This document shows, piece by piece, positions 7,747 to 16,997 of a stretch of DNA of 64,000 nucleotides; within the stretch, counting starts at the first letter, position 1, and each line of letters starts with the position of its first letter. Below the pieces are notes generated by a model. The model worked only from the letters and a program-made list of their open reading frames with translations. It was not told the DNA's origin and ran no database searches. The stretch lies in the NCBI RefSeq assembly GCF_003966155.1, contig NZ_RXNS01000010.1, positions 118,062-182,061 on the forward strand, given 5' to 3'. The translations under genes and the position numbers were made by a program. Origin of the DNA: Halomonas nitroreducens. Its GTDB lineage: Bacteria; Pseudomonadota; Gammaproteobacteria; Pseudomonadales; Halomonadaceae.

Positions 7747-9240
7747 ATGAGCGACCGCTCCTTGAGCGACTGGCAACGCCATGCCGCTGAACTGCCACTG
7801 CCGAGCCAGGCCTACCTGGGCGGGACCTTCTGCGATGCCGCCAGTGGCGCCACCTTCCCCGCCGAGAACCCGGCCACCGGCGAGGTGCTGACCCGAGTGG
7901 CGGCCTGCCAGGCGGAGGACGTCGATCGCGCCGTCGACATCGCCCGAGCCACCTTCACGGCGGGTACCTGGCGCGAGTTGCTACCTGTCGAACGCAAGGC
8001 CAGGATGCTGGCCTGGGCCACCCTGATCGAAGACCACGCACAAGACATCGCCCTGCTCGAAACCCTCGAGACCGGCAAGCCCATCTCCCAGACCACCAGC
8101 GTCGACGTCCCGGGGCTGGTCGGCGGACTGCGCTTCTATGCCGAAGCCCTGGACAAGCTCTATGGTGAGACCGCCCCGAATGGTCCCTCCAGCGTCTGCA
8201 TGATCGACCGGGAGCCGGTGGGCGTGGTCGCCGCCGTGGTGCCCTGGAACTACCCGCTGATCATCGCCGGCTGGAAGATCGGCCCGGCGCTGGGGGCCGG
8301 CAACTCGCTAATCCTCAAACCCGCTGAGCAATCCAGCCTGGCCACCCTGCGGGTCGCCAGCCTGGCCCGCAAGGCCGGCATCCCCGAAGGGGCCTTCCAG
8401 GTGGTCACCGGGCTTGGCGCCGAGGCCGGCGAAGCCCTGGGCCGGCACATGGACGTGGACGCCATCGGCTTCACCGGTTCCACCGAGGTCGGCAAGCGTT
8501 TCCTCGCCTATGCGGCGGAATCCAACATGAAACGGATCGGCCTCGAGTGTGGCGGCAAGAGCCCGCACATCGTCACCCGGGACGTCGAGGACCTGGACAA
8601 GATCGCCATGTATGTCGCCTATGGCGTCTGGTACAACCAAGGGCAGACTTGCCATGCCGGCACCCGCCTGATCGTCGACCGCCAGGTCAAGGAAGCGCTG
8701 CTGGAACGCCTGGAAGCCTGGGCGGAGAAGCTCCAACCCGGTGATCCCCTCGACCCTGCCAGCCAGATAGGGGCGATGATCGAGGAGTCCCACCTGGAGA
8801 AGGTCCGCGGCTATCTGGCCGATGGGCAGCGCGAAGGGGCCCGGCTCCGCTTCGGCGGCGAGCGTGTTCGCCACGAGAGCGGGGGCTACTACCTCACCCC
8901 GGCGGTGCTGGATGACGTCACCAACGACATGCGTGTAGCCCGCGAGGAGATCTTCGGGCCGGTGCTGGTGGTTCTCACCTATGACGACCTGGACGACGCC
9001 CTGGCCATCGCCAACGACACCGATTACGGCCTCGGAGCCGCCATCTGGACGGACAACCTGAGTGACGGCCACCGCGCTGCCCGGGCACTACGGGCCGGTA
9101 CCGTGTGGGTCAACTGCTACGACCACTCGTCCATCAACGCCCCCTTCGGTGGCTTCAAGCAGTCCGGCCAGGGCCGCGACAAATCCCTGCATGCCTTCGA
9201 CAAGTACACCGAACTCAAGACTACCTGGATCGAATTCTGA
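7747..9240 (+). CDS. Aldehyde dehydrogenase, PuuC/betaine-aldehyde type
   Basis: 497 residues, the normal size of an NAD(P)-dependent aldehyde dehydrogenase. Seen: VVPWNYPLI (cofactor loop), GFTGSTEVGK, the catalytic Glu in LECGGKSP, the catalytic Cys in NQGQTCHAGTR, and EEIFGPVL. The C-terminus GRDKSLHAFDKYTELKTTWI is very like E. coli PuuC (gamma-glutamyl-aminobutyraldehyde dehydrogenase). First gene of an operon with an alcohol dehydrogenase (10-bp gap), so alcohol to aldehyde to acid oxidation is likely. Strong AGGGAGA ribosome site. Substrate not known. Confidence 0.9.
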   Translation: MSDRSLSDWQRHAAELPLPSQAYLGGTFCDAASGATFPAENPATGEVLTRVAACQAEDVDRAVDIARATFTAGTWRELLPVERKARMLAWATLIEDHAQDIALLETLETGKPISQTTSVDVPGLVGGLRFYAEALDKLYGETAPNGPSSVCMIDREPVGVVAAVVPWNYPLIIAGWKIGPALGAGNSLILKPAEQSSLATLRVASLARKAGIPEGAFQVVTGLGAEAGEALGRHMDVDAIGFTGSTEVGKRFLAYAAESNMKRIGLECGGKSPHIVTRDVEDLDKIAMYVAYGVWYNQGQTCHAGTRLIVDRQVKEALLERLEAWAEKLQPGDPLDPASQIGAMIEESHLEKVRGYLADGQREGARLRFGGERVRHESGGYYLTPAVLDDVTNDMRVAREEIFGPVLVVLTYDDLDDALAIANDTDYGLGAAIWTDNLSDGHRAARALRAGTVWVNCYDHSSINAPFGGFKQSGQGRDKSLHAFDKYTELKTTWIEF

Positions 9241-9250
9241 GGAGCCAAGC

Positions 9251-10456
9251 ATGCATCACGACTATAAGAATGGACGCCAGGCCCCCGTCATCGCCGGACC
9301 AGGCTGCTTGGCACGCTTGCCGGCATTGCGCCGGCAGCACGGCGCCGAGCGCTACCTGCTGATTACCGATGCCGGCCTCGAGGCTAGCGGCCTGCTGGCC
9401 CCGTACCTGGCCGAGCTGGAGCAGGATGCCGAGGTCATCCGTTTCATCGCCCCCGCCGGCGAGCCCAGGGTGGCAACCGTTGATCAGGGGGCGCAGGTGG
9501 TCCGCGAGCTGGAGGCCCCGCTGGTACTGGGCATAGGCGGCGGCACTGCCCTGGACATCGCCAAGCTGGTGGCGGCGCTGGCCGTAAGCCCGGGCCGAAT
9601 GGAGAATTACCTGCTGGCCCAAGAGTCCTGGGTCGGCAAGGCGCCCGCGGTGATGATCCCGACCACCTCAGGCACGGGCAGTGAGGTCACCCGCACCTCG
9701 ATCCTGGCCGATGACAGTGGTCGCAAGCTGTGGGCGTGGGGCGATGAACTCCTGCCCGAAGCCGTATTGCTGGACCCGCGACTCACCCGCTCGGTGCCGG
9801 CGCCCCTGACGGCCGCCACGGGGCTGGACGCCTTCGTGCATGCCCTGGAAGCCACCACCGGGCGCAGCCGCAATCGTCTGATCGAGAGCCAGGCCCTGGC
9901 CGCGATTCGCCTGATCGGCGCGGCCCTTCCGGAGGCGGCCCACACCCCGGATAACCTCGAGGCCCGCCAGCAGTTGCAGGAAGCGGCCTGTCTGGCTGGC
10001 ATGGCGATCGACAATGGCGGAACCGGTATCGCCCACAACATCGGCCATGCCCTGGGTAGCCTCTACCACCTGCCGCACGGCGTCGCCGTGGCGATCGCCG
10101 CGGAGGCCTCGCTGGCCTGGTCGATTGAAGGCCATGAAGCGATCTTCGCTCCCGGCGCTCATGCCTTGATGCCAGGCAGTGCGGCAAGCGAATTGCCAGG
10201 GCTGGTAACCGAGCTGACCGATGCCAGCGCCTTCGATCAGTCCTTGGCGCCCTTCGCGACCCTGGAGATGGAAGTCTCGGCCCTGGCCGAGGTGATGCAG
10301 GCCGAGGAGAACGCCCCGATGGCCAACAATGCCGCTCGCATCCCCGAGGGCGACGACTGGCAACGCCTGGCCGAGCTCACCGTGGCTACCTTTCAGCGCC
10401 GCCGGGCGCGCCTGCAGGCGGCCCAGTCAACGACCGAAGAGGGGGCCATCGCATGA
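9251..10456 (+). CDS. Iron-containing alcohol dehydrogenase (DddB-like family)
   Basis: 401 residues, group III (iron) alcohol dehydrogenase. Seen: [12 protein letters not shown] (nucleotide binding), [11 protein letters not shown], and the metal-binding stretch with [10 protein letters not shown] and the two His motifs [11 protein letters not shown] and [10 protein letters not shown]. Start at ATG 9251 with GAGG just ahead; a longer frame running into the upstream gene is rejected. The stop overlaps the next gene's ATG. DddB of Halomonas DMSP cluster is of this family, and here too a BCCT carrier is in the operon, but DddA, DddC and DddD are absent, so I do not name it dddB. Confidence 0.87.
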   Translation: MHHDYKNGRQAPVIAGPGCLARLPALRRQHGAERYLLITDAGLEASGLLAPYLAELEQDAEVIRFIAPAGEPRVATVDQGAQVVRELEAPLVLGIGGGTALDIAKLVAALAVSPGRMENYLLAQESWVGKAPAVMIPTTSGTGSEVTRTSILADDSGRKLWAWGDELLPEAVLLDPRLTRSVPAPLTAATGLDAFVHALEATTGRSRNRLIESQALAAIRLIGAALPEAAHTPDNLEARQQLQEAACLAGMAIDNGGTGIAHNIGHALGSLYHLPHGVAVAIAAEASLAWSIEGHEAIFAPGAHALMPGSAASELPGLVTELTDASAFDQSLAPFATLEMEVSALAEVMQAEENAPMANNAARIPEGDDWQRLAELTVATFQRRRARLQAAQSTTEEGAIA

Positions 10457-11643
10457 CGACTCTGTTGAACGACGAGCGCACCCCGCTCTTCTCGGCCCCC
10501 GGCCGACAGAGCCGCATCGCCCGCATCGAGATCAGTCACCACCAGTTCGAGCTCGACCCGCCCTTCCCCGCCGCCTGGGATAGCCAGCCGCGCCGGCAAT
10601 TTCCCGCGACCCTGGTCAGGGTGATCGACAGCGAGGGGCGTGAGGGGATCGGCTCAGGCGACGTGATGTACGGCTTCGATGACTTCCGTCACCTGTTCAT
10701 CGGTGAAGATCCGCTGGATCTGGAGCGGCATGCCGGCGTCATCGACAACATCGGCTTCCATGCTGGCCGCTGTTGGCCACTGGAGGTGGCCCTCTGGGAT
10801 CTCGCCGGAAAGATCCTCGAGAGCCCGGTCTGGCGTTTGATGGGAGGGGTCTCGAACCGCCTGCGCGCCTACGCCTCCAGCGGCACCCATCGTCCGCTGG
10901 AGGAAGTCGTGGCCCTGGCCGAACAGGTGCGTGATGCAGGCATCCCAGCCTTGAAGCTCCGCTTCGGGCGTGCGCACCTGGAAGAAGACCTGGCCGTGCT
11001 GGGTGCCGTACGACAGGCCGTCGGAAGTCGTCTCGAACTGATGGTCGACTGCAATCAGGGCTGGCGGATGCCCTGGGATGTCAAGACGCCCTGGCAGTAT
11101 GCCCATGCACTGGAGGTGGCCCGGGAACTCGAGCACCAGGATGTCTACTGGATGGAGGAGCCGCTGTATCGCGGTGACTACGCCGGCATGGCGCGTCTGG
11201 CCGAGGAAACGAAGCTACGGATCGCCGGCGGCGAGATGACCCGCGAGCCCTACGAGTTCCGGGAGATGCTGCGCCAGGGTTGCCTCGACGTCTATCAGCC
11301 CGATGCCGTCTGCTCGGTGGGCATGCTGGGGCTAGCTCGACTGGCCCGCGAGATCGTCGCCGCCGGCAAGGCCTTCACGCCACACACCTGGGGCAATGGC
11401 ATCGGGGTGGTCGCCAACCTCCACCTGACCGCCGGTGCCGTCGGGCCAGCGGGGGCGCCCTACCTGGAGTACCCCTTCGACCCGCCCGAGTGGACGCCGG
11501 AAAAGCGCGACTTTCCCCTCGCCGCCCCCCTGCTGGCGGATAGCGACGGCTGGCTGACCCTGTCGGAGGCGCCTGGCCTCGGCCTCACACTGGACGAGGA
11601 TCGCCTGGCTGCCACCCGCGCCACCCAGGCCACCTACCAGTAG
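10453..11643 (+). CDS. Mandelate racemase/enolase-superfamily protein
   Basis: 396 residues. Metal ligands are seen as Asp in LMVDCNQGW, Glu in WMEEP and Glu in AGGEM, and a His-Asp dyad as TPHTWGNG with DVYQPD. The usual K-x-K at the end of the second strand reads K-L-R (ALKLRFGR, near residue 168), so the second Lys is Arg. That points to a dehydratase or epimerase working mainly through His. Coupled to the Fe-ADH gene by ATGA overlap. Some superfamily members act on betaines (4-hydroxyproline betaine epimerase), which would suit the BCCT neighbour, but this is inference. Confidence 0.85.
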   Translation: MTTLLNDERTPLFSAPGRQSRIARIEISHHQFELDPPFPAAWDSQPRRQFPATLVRVIDSEGREGIGSGDVMYGFDDFRHLFIGEDPLDLERHAGVIDNIGFHAGRCWPLEVALWDLAGKILESPVWRLMGGVSNRLRAYASSGTHRPLEEVVALAEQVRDAGIPALKLRFGRAHLEEDLAVLGAVRQAVGSRLELMVDCNQGWRMPWDVKTPWQYAHALEVARELEHQDVYWMEEPLYRGDYAGMARLAEETKLRIAGGEMTREPYEFREMLRQGCLDVYQPDAVCSVGMLGLARLAREIVAAGKAFTPHTWGNGIGVVANLHLTAGAVGPAGAPYLEYPFDPPEWTPEKRDFPLAAPLLADSDGWLTLSEAPGLGLTLDEDRLAATRATQATYQ

Positions 11644-11799
11644 CAGTAGCGCGCCACGCAAGTCGGAGGTGATCCGTCGTCCCGGTCGCTTCCGGCTTGC
11701 GACTGCCGTCCCCCCTGGGCAGGCACGGCACTCCGAAGCCGCTGCCATGGAGGTAGCCCGCTACGGCCCGCCTTGCCCCACCCCAACAAAGGAATCGCT

Positions 11800-13416
11800 A
11801 TGTTCCAACACCTACGACCTCTGGTCTTCTGGCCCCCCTTCATTCTGCTGTTGCTGGCGGTCGGCGCGAGCCTGATCGACCTGGAAGGCTTCCTGGCGAT
11901 CACCGGCAGGCTCAACTCCGCCATCCTCGAAAACGTCGGCTGGCTGTTCTCTCTCACCTCGCTTGCCATGGTGCTGACCTGCCTGATTGTCTTCCTCTCG
12001 CCACTGGGCCGTACCCGCATCGGCGGCGAATCCGCCGAGCCGATCCTTTCGGCCTGGCGCTGGTTTTCCATCACCCTTTGCACAACCGTGGCAGTAGGCA
12101 TCATGTTCTGGTCCACGGCCGAACCGCTCTATCACCTGCACTCGCCCCCTGCATCACTGGACATCGCCGCCGACAGCCTGGATGCGGCCCGATTCTCCCT
12201 GTCGACCATGTTCCTGCACTGGTCGTTCACGCCCTACGCCATCTACACGGTACCGGCGTTGATGTTCGCCATCGCCCACTACAACATGGGCAAGCCCTTC
12301 TCGCTGGGCTCCTTGTTCACGCCCATCCTGGGCGATCGTCTCATCGGCCGGCCGGGCCGGCTGCTGGATGCGCTGGCGTTGTTCGCGCTGGTCTGCGGCA
12401 TGGCGTCATCGCTGGGAACCGGGGTGATGACGCTGGCCGGCGGCGTCGACCGCTTCCTCGGCACCGGCACGGGCCCGCTGGCTCTCGGGGTGGTGACCCT
12501 GGCCATCGTGGCGATGTTCACCGCCTCGGCCGCCAGCGGCCTGCAGCGCGGCATCGCCGTGCTCTCCGCCCTGAACGCCCGTGCCTTCTTCGCCTTCATG
12601 GCCTTCATCTTCCTGTTCGGGCCGACACGCGACATCCTCGGCTACGGAGTCGAAGCGAGCGGCGCCTACTTCGGACAATTCCTGGAAAAGAGCCTGTTCA
12701 CCGGCACCCTGGCCGACGACCACTGGCCGCAGAGCTGGAGTATCTTCTACTGGGCCAACTGGATGGCCTGGGCACCGATCACGGCACTCTTCCTCGGAAA
12801 AATCTCCCGCGGCTACACGGTACGCCAGTTCATGCTGATCAACCTGGTGGCCCCGGCGCTCTTCGCCATCGCCTATGTCTCGGTGACGAGCGGCAGCATG
12901 CTGCACCTGGATCTGACCGGCGACGGCGCCATGTACGGCCTGCTGCAGGAAGCTGGCCCGGGAGCCATGCTCTATGCGCTTCTCGATGAGCTGCCCTTGG
13001 GCGGCATCAGCGCCGGGATGTTCCTGGGCATCGCCTTCCTGTCCTACGTGACCGCCGCCGACTCCAACACCGAGGCGATCAGCCAGCTGTGCAGCAATGA
13101 CAGTCAGGCCGCCCTGGCCGGCGACGGCCAGGACGAGAACGCCGCCCGCCGACTGCCGTTGAAGCTACTCTGGGGAACGACCATCGGCGCCGTGGCCTGG
13201 ATCATGACCAGTTTCGTCGGCGTGGATGGCATCAAGATGCTCTCGAATCTCGGTGGCTTTCCAGCGCTACTGATCGTGATCCTGGCTACCGCCTCGCTGC
13301 TGCGCCTCGTCAGCCTGGGCACGGCTGGCGCCGGCATGGAGCGCACCCCCTCCCGCACCTACTCCGAGGAGGCACACGTGCGATGGCGGCAACGACGGCG
13401 CCGAGCCGAGGCATGA
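11800..13416 (+). CDS. BCCT-family betaine/carnitine/choline transporter
   Basis: 538 residues with about 12 membrane segments. The family signature region is clear (MFLHWSFTPYAIYTVPALM, near residue 140) and the substrate-site area contains FYWANWMAWAPI with its Trp cluster. AAAGGA lies 6 bases before the chosen ATG. Proteins of this family bring in glycine betaine, choline, carnitine or DMSP with Na+ or H+. It lacks the long charged C-terminal tail of osmosensing members, which fits a catabolic rather than osmotic role. Last gene of the operon, 156 bp after the enolase-type gene. Confidence 0.9.
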   Translation: MFQHLRPLVFWPPFILLLLAVGASLIDLEGFLAITGRLNSAILENVGWLFSLTSLAMVLTCLIVFLSPLGRTRIGGESAEPILSAWRWFSITLCTTVAVGIMFWSTAEPLYHLHSPPASLDIAADSLDAARFSLSTMFLHWSFTPYAIYTVPALMFAIAHYNMGKPFSLGSLFTPILGDRLIGRPGRLLDALALFALVCGMASSLGTGVMTLAGGVDRFLGTGTGPLALGVVTLAIVAMFTASAASGLQRGIAVLSALNARAFFAFMAFIFLFGPTRDILGYGVEASGAYFGQFLEKSLFTGTLADDHWPQSWSIFYWANWMAWAPITALFLGKISRGYTVRQFMLINLVAPALFAIAYVSVTSGSMLHLDLTGDGAMYGLLQEAGPGAMLYALLDELPLGGISAGMFLGIAFLSYVTAADSNTEAISQLCSNDSQAALAGDGQDENAARRLPLKLLWGTTIGAVAWIMTSFVGVDGIKMLSNLGGFPALLIVILATASLLRLVSLGTAGAGMERTPSRTYSEEAHVRWRQRRRRAEA

Positions 13417-13437
13417 CAGACCTGATGCATCTGAACG

Positions 13438-13461
13438 CTGTCCGCCCTATCAGGCGGACAG
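13438..13461 (+). terminator. Hairpin after the BCCT gene
   Basis: A perfect 9-bp stem (CTGTCCGCC / GGCGGACAG) with a 6-base loop, 22 bases after the BCCT stop. No T-run follows, so it may be a weak or factor-assisted terminator. Confidence 0.55.
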
Positions 13462-13742
13462 TTCAGGTGAAACTGATTCGGCCCTACGCGTTGGGCAGCT
13501 CGAATTGGCTGTTTGCGGATTCGCTTCGCAATGGCCAACGCGCCGCTAACACATCAGCCTGAGCCGGTCCGCCAAGCTGAATGGCCATGGGCCCTCGCCT
13601 ACCTGAAAAATGTGCTGGCTCGGCTGTCGAGGCAAACAGCCAGAGCCACGAACTACTGCCCCAACACTGGCAGCGGAGCGACTGAATACTCGCGAAGAGT
13701 GATCGGCATTGCTTACGAAAGGTCTGCAACACGGCTGACCGA

Positions 13743-13787
13743 GGTGGGCCCAGCAGGACTCGAACCTGCGACCAAGGGATTATGAGT
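13743..13787 (-). repeat. 45-bp tRNA-Ile(CAU) 3' direct repeat (left end of element B)
   Basis: Identical over 45 bases to 59861-59905. On the minus strand it is the anticodon arm to CCA end of a tRNA-Ile(CAU)-type gene. The bases beyond it do not continue the tRNA, so it is an attachment-site copy and not a working gene. It is the left end of a 46-kb element whose integrase lies at the other end. Confidence 0.85.
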
Positions 13788-13893
13788 GCAATTTTGCTAA
13801 TATTTAGGACCGCGCCTGCCCCGCGGTTATTCTTTAAAAACAGAGAGTTGAGAATTTCCACTGCTTACACTAACCACACCTATTCCTCGCAAT

Positions 13894-14000
13894 CAGCAAC
13901 CAACCAGCAACCAACCAGCAACCAACCAGCAACCAACCAGCAACCAACCAGCAACCAGCAACCAGCAACCAGCAACCAGCAACCAGCAACCAGCAACCAA
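13894..14000 (+). repeat. CAGCAAC tandem repeat, 12 copies with two periods
   Basis: Twelve copies of CAGCAAC begin at 13894, 13905, 13916, 13927, 13938, 13949, 13956, 13963, 13970, 13977, 13984 and 13991. The first starts are spaced 11 bases (unit CAGCAACCAAC), the later ones 7 bases. The same motif occurs twice at the 3' end of the integrase gene beside the other att copy (59796-59812) and in decayed form near 1304. Position next to att suggests arm-type integrase or excisionase sites that later expanded by slippage. Confidence 0.85.
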
Positions 14001-14001
14001 C

Positions 14002-14250
14002 TTAAGCGTCCACCGAACAACGCTGGCGCATAGTTAGGCGTTTTTGCCAGTACTGCGGCATGCGTTCGTGGAGATCGCTGGCCTTGTGAGTCATGAGCCC
14101 CTCCAGGACGTCATTCAGGTAGGTGTAAAACTCATGGCCATGCAGGTGTCAGCCATCACGAAGGCCAGGGGCGGCACGAGGTGCGAAGTCGGGCACGGCA
14201 GCAGTATGGCGTCAGCCGTGCAGGCTGGGGTTGGCCTGGCGCGTAAGAGC
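14002..14250 (-). pseudogene. Possible IS66-type transposase C-terminal relict
   Basis: On the minus strand 14136-14002 encodes FYTYLNDVLEGLMTHKAS then DLHERMPQYWQKRL and a stop, a pattern like the C-terminus of IS66 TnpC (YL..VL..L then L.E.LP..W). Upstream the frame breaks. The match is short, so the family call is tentative. Confidence 0.3.
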
Positions 14251-14294
14251 GGGGGCCAAACTCCAAACTAACGACCAAGAGCTGTCAGACATCA

Positions 14295-14768
14295 GCCCGC
14301 CTTATTCATGAGGGCGGTCTGAAAACGAAGATTGAAGTTGACCCGGTTTGGTGGACACCCGACCCTTTGAGGAGGAGGAGTCCACCATGCCCAAGTCCCG
14401 AGCCCCTTATCCTGCTGAATTCCGGCAGCAGATCATTGAGCTGGTCCGAACCGGCCGAACCCCGGAAGAACTGGCCAAGGAGTTCGAACCCACCGCTCAG
14501 ACCATTCATAACTGGGTGATGCAGGCCGACTGTGATGCGGGGCGTCGCCACGAAGGGCCGACCAGCGACGAGCAGGAAGAACTGCGACGCCTGCGCCGTG
14601 AGGTCAAGCAGCTCCGCGAAGAACGCGAGATCTTGGCAAACCATTTCGGGTGATCACCCGCTTGTCGGGTATAGATCAACCGGCTACCCAGCGGCCGCAC
14701 GACGTTGAAGAGGGCCGATACCAGCAACCCCTTGGCTCAACACCCTCATTCGGCACCCTGATGAATGA
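14295..14768 (+). mobile_element. IS1380-family relict: both ends kept, centre lost
   Basis: 14295-14332 matches the left end of the intact IS1380 element at 38590 (CCGCCTTATTCATGAG then CTGAAAACGAAGAT), and 14700-14768 matches its right end (GGGCCGATACCAGCAAC then CCTGATGAATGAGGCGGG). Between them the transposase gene is gone and an IS3-type orfA fragment is inserted. The left end breaks off right where the IS3 end begins. Confidence 0.6.
14387..14653 (+). pseudogene. IS3-family OrfA, truncated, inside the IS1380 relict
   Basis: An 88-residue start of an IS3-family OrfA after GGAGGAGGAG: YPAEFRQQIIELVRTGRTPEELAKEF with helix-turn-helix TAQTIHNWV, then the leucine-zipper-like region ELRRLRREVKQLREEREIL. 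The family continues with an aromatic tail and OrfB; here the frame stops at NHFG and no OrfB is present. A terminal repeat probably begins near 14338 (GACCCGGTTTGGTGGACACC). Confidence 0.8.
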
Positions 14769-15106
14769 GGCGGGATATTTGCTTTGGAGGTCGTCATGGC
14801 AACCCCAGAGGCTTCGGTGAGAGTGAAGCCACATGCAGGGAAACAGGCTACAGCTCGGTCGTCCTGCATCAGTTCTGCAGACGTTGGAGGGCCGGCAGTT
14901 AGCGGTTTTGAGCGCCTGAAAGCTCATGAAAAGCTCCATAAGAAAGCCATGGGGACTGTCTGCCGCCATCGCCAAGCCCTCGGCATCATGTAACGGTAGC
15001 GAGCATTTTCCCGCGTCCCTGGTCTGCCTGTCCCAGCCTCGAGGCGTCCATAAACGCCTTCAGTGCCTCGGCCCTCACAGATTGAACCTGCCTATATCAC
15101 CTATGA
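14769..15106. other. No supported gene
   Basis: The only candidate is a 65-residue frame at 14796-14993 on the plus strand, with GGAGG 6 bases upstream of its ATG but no recognisable domain. It could be a small gene or chance. The rest shows nothing I can name. Confidence 0.3.
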
Positions 15107-15478
15107 TCACAGGGCGCTCCATGTCACTCGCAGCCACGTCTCGCGTAGTGAGTACAGGTTTCCTTGGGAGATGATTTGCAGCGGTGATCGACCATTGAAA
15201 TATTCGTTGTGGTTTATCATCGACATGAACCCGTACACGTTCTTTGGGTTGTCGAGGATCACCCGTAGCGCGGCATGGATGTTCAGGATGTAGCTGATCC
15301 GGGTTAGCTGGTCTTCATCTAGATTGACCTTCCATTCAGGATCACGGCGTCTGGCACGCGCATAGGTCTCAGGGGAGACACGCAGTATCGCTACGCCCTG
15401 CTCACTGCTGGCCCCCCACTTTCCCAATATCGTGACGGCTACTTGTAGCCCCGTGGTGGCCTTGTCCTTGTTCTCCAT
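15107..15478 (-). CDS. Xre/MbcA/ParS-family antitoxin, orphan
   Basis: 123 residues. The N-terminal helix-turn-helix-like part (VAVTILGKWGASSEQGVAILRVS) and the toxin-binding domain (LTRISYILNIHAALRVIL, NVYGFM, FNGRSPLQIISQG) fit antitoxins that block RES-domain NAD+-degrading toxins. The family usually ends in an LDALRGG-like tail that occupies the toxin; here the tail is VTWSAL and the expected RES gene is not found downstream. So it is an orphan, perhaps with an altered C-terminus. G-rich ribosome site just before the ATG. Confidence 0.65.
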   Translation of the reverse strand: MENKDKATTGLQVAVTILGKWGASSEQGVAILRVSPETYARARRRDPEWKVNLDEDQLTRISYILNIHAALRVILDNPKNVYGFMSMINHNEYFNGRSPLQIISQGNLYSLRETWLRVTWSAL

Positions 15479-15553
15479 AGCCCCCCCCTATACGATTGTT
15501 CATCCCCAAACCATGGCACGGCCACCACTGGTTGCGCCATGCCCCCCACCCAG

Positions 15554-15770
15554 CCAGAGGAACTGAGGGCTTGCACTCGCGAAAAGCGCCCGCTACACGG
15601 CCAGCCCTGGCAAAGCGCGACCCAAAGCCCCCACTTGGCCAGGGGTACTGAGGGCATGCACTCGCGAAAAGCGCTCGCTGCACGGCCAGCCCTGGTAAGA
15701 CGCGACCAAAAGCCCTACTTGGCCAGAGGAACTGGGGGCATACACACACGAAAAGCTTCTGGAGCGTCAT
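15554..15770 (+). repeat. 85-bp tandem repeat, about 2.5 copies
   Basis: Units begin at 15554, 15639 and 15723 with CCAGAGG or CCAGGGG and ACTG. Each holds CGCGAAAAGC (imperfect in the third), and the two complete units also share CACGGCCAGCCCTGG and end in ACTTGG. The third unit breaks off after about 48 bases. It lies 75 bp upstream of the orphan antitoxin gene on that gene's promoter side. Function unknown; a multi-site operator or an expanded intergenic repeat are both possible. Confidence 0.7.
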
Positions 15771-15950
15771 GTCGCGACCTGGCACGGCCACTGCTTTGAA
15801 GCATGGGGTAAAGAAAACGAATGTTTGTGTTCGCTTTTGGGCGCCCTGATAATACGTGAAGACAGGCCGAACCTGTCAAATGCAGGTGGCCTGTGTAACG
15901 CATTGACGAAAAAGGATTATCATATTTTATCAGAAATCCGATAATTGCCG

Positions 15951-16106
15951 CTAATTGATGTTACCCATCGGCCACCAGATGGCCAGTTCTAGTCCTCGAG
16001 GCTCGCCACGAGAGACAACCTGCAACCTGGCCTGCTCGGCGAAATCAGCGATTGCCCACTCGCCCGGTTCGAATCGAATGATCTTCCCCGCCGCGGTCGC
16101 CACCAT
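15951..16106 (-). CDS. Possible small protein, 51 residues
   Basis: A small frame with coherent codon use: MVATAAGKIIRFEPGEWAI then ADFAEQARLQVV and a hydrophobic end LELAIWWPMGNIN. AAAGG lies 6 bases before the ATG. No family recognised. It may be the tail of a decayed larger gene, since the frame stays open upstream for a while. Confidence 0.3.
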   Translation of the reverse strand: MVATAAGKIIRFEPGEWAIADFAEQARLQVVSRGEPRGLELAIWWPMGNIN

Positions 16107-16159
16107 AGCGCCTTTTGCGTGTAGGCTGGATGCGTAATCGAGGAATCGTGAGCCTAGGT

Positions 16160-16680
16160 TCTGTCTGAAAAGTCCGCACTCAAAAAAAGGTCATCTATTC
16201 AGCCCAGGCATACCATCGCCCGGAATCTGCTGTCGAGCTTGTCGCGGCGCGTGAAGCCAGGCGCAGTTCCTTGCTCCGTCCGATACACCGCTCGATGACG
16301 TTCCTTGCCCCAGTAGCGCGGTTTGTCAAAACCTCTGGGCGCCCCTGGCAGTGGCTTCGGCGCATCATCCGCCGGGTGATAATCGGCTTCATCCGATGGC
16401 TGTCGCAGTATTGGCAGAGGGGATCACTGTCATAGCCCTTGTCTGCCACGATATATCGGAAACGCTTACATGGTCGTCCCTCGGGCCCGGGAGGGTGGAG
16501 GTTTTCATGGTGGGCATGCAGTGGGGGGTATCCGAAATCTCCCCCGATGACACGGTAAATCTCAGTGGCCTGCCATGCCGATCGCAGACCATGTGGATCT
16601 GAGTGGTCAGCCCACCTCTGCTCCACCCCAGTGCATGGTCTACGGGTTCTTTCGGTGGCGTCATTAATGTCGGTTTTCAC
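16160..16680 (-). pseudogene. IS5-family transposase relict
   Basis: Several frames of the minus strand together give an IS5/IS427-type transposase: DHALGWSRGGLTTQIHMVCD, then KRFRYIVADKGYDSDPL and HRMKPIITRRMMRR, then RNVIERCIGRSKELR. At least two frameshifts separate the pieces and the N-terminus is missing. The right flank GGTTCTGTCTGAAAAGTCCG at about 16155 looks like the terminal repeat. Not functional. Confidence 0.75.
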
Positions 16681-16684
16681 GGTG

Positions 16685-16930
16685 CGTCCAGCAAATGGCA
16701 ATTGCGTACCACCGTCTGAAGATCGTCCGCCAAGGTCGTGTCGCCATATTGGCCAAGAAGATGGCCAGGCCGGACTCCACCACCTTGGCGATCAGATCTC
16801 GTCCCCCTAGATGCAACAACTCGCGCAACGGGTCGAGGTCTCGGATTCTGGCAGTGACAGGGCTCGGAGGGTAGGATCGGCCATGGCGTATCCGCTCTTG
16901 TTGATTGAGATCTTGGTCGTAATTGATTGA
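16685..16930 (-). pseudogene. IS256-family transposase N-terminal relict
   Basis: Minus-strand frames give DLDPLRELLHLGGRDLIAKV, then LLGQYGDTTLADDLQTVVRN, which is the N-terminal region of IS256 (Mutator-like) transposases. A frameshift and a stop break it and it is cut by the IS5 relict at its 3' side. Confidence 0.65.
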
Positions 16931-16997
16931 ATCGTCCCTTGGTCTGTGCCCACTTCACGCCGATCTGCGAAACATCTGATACAGCGCTCTAGTCAGC

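Noticed and set aside
167..13416. Complete DddD-type DMSP pathway
   Set aside because: No DddD CoA-transferase, DddA or DddC; the Fe-ADH and BCCT genes alone are not enough.
13743..13787. Functional tRNA gene
   Set aside because: Only the anticodon-to-CCA half is present; the D arm and 5' acceptor strand are missing here and in the other two copies.
13894..14000. CRISPR array
   Set aside because: Units of 7 and 11 bp with no spacers; a simple tandem repeat.
13782..14033. 83-residue Asn/Gln/Pro-rich protein across the CAGCAAC repeat
   Set aside because: The frame is produced by the repeat itself; no ribosome site and the start lies inside the att copy.
15554..15770. CRISPR array
   Set aside because: Whole 85-bp units are repeated, with no unique spacers, and no cas genes are near.
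16195..16930. Active insertion sequence
   Set aside because: Two transposase families are fused as fragments with several frameshifts; neither is complete.
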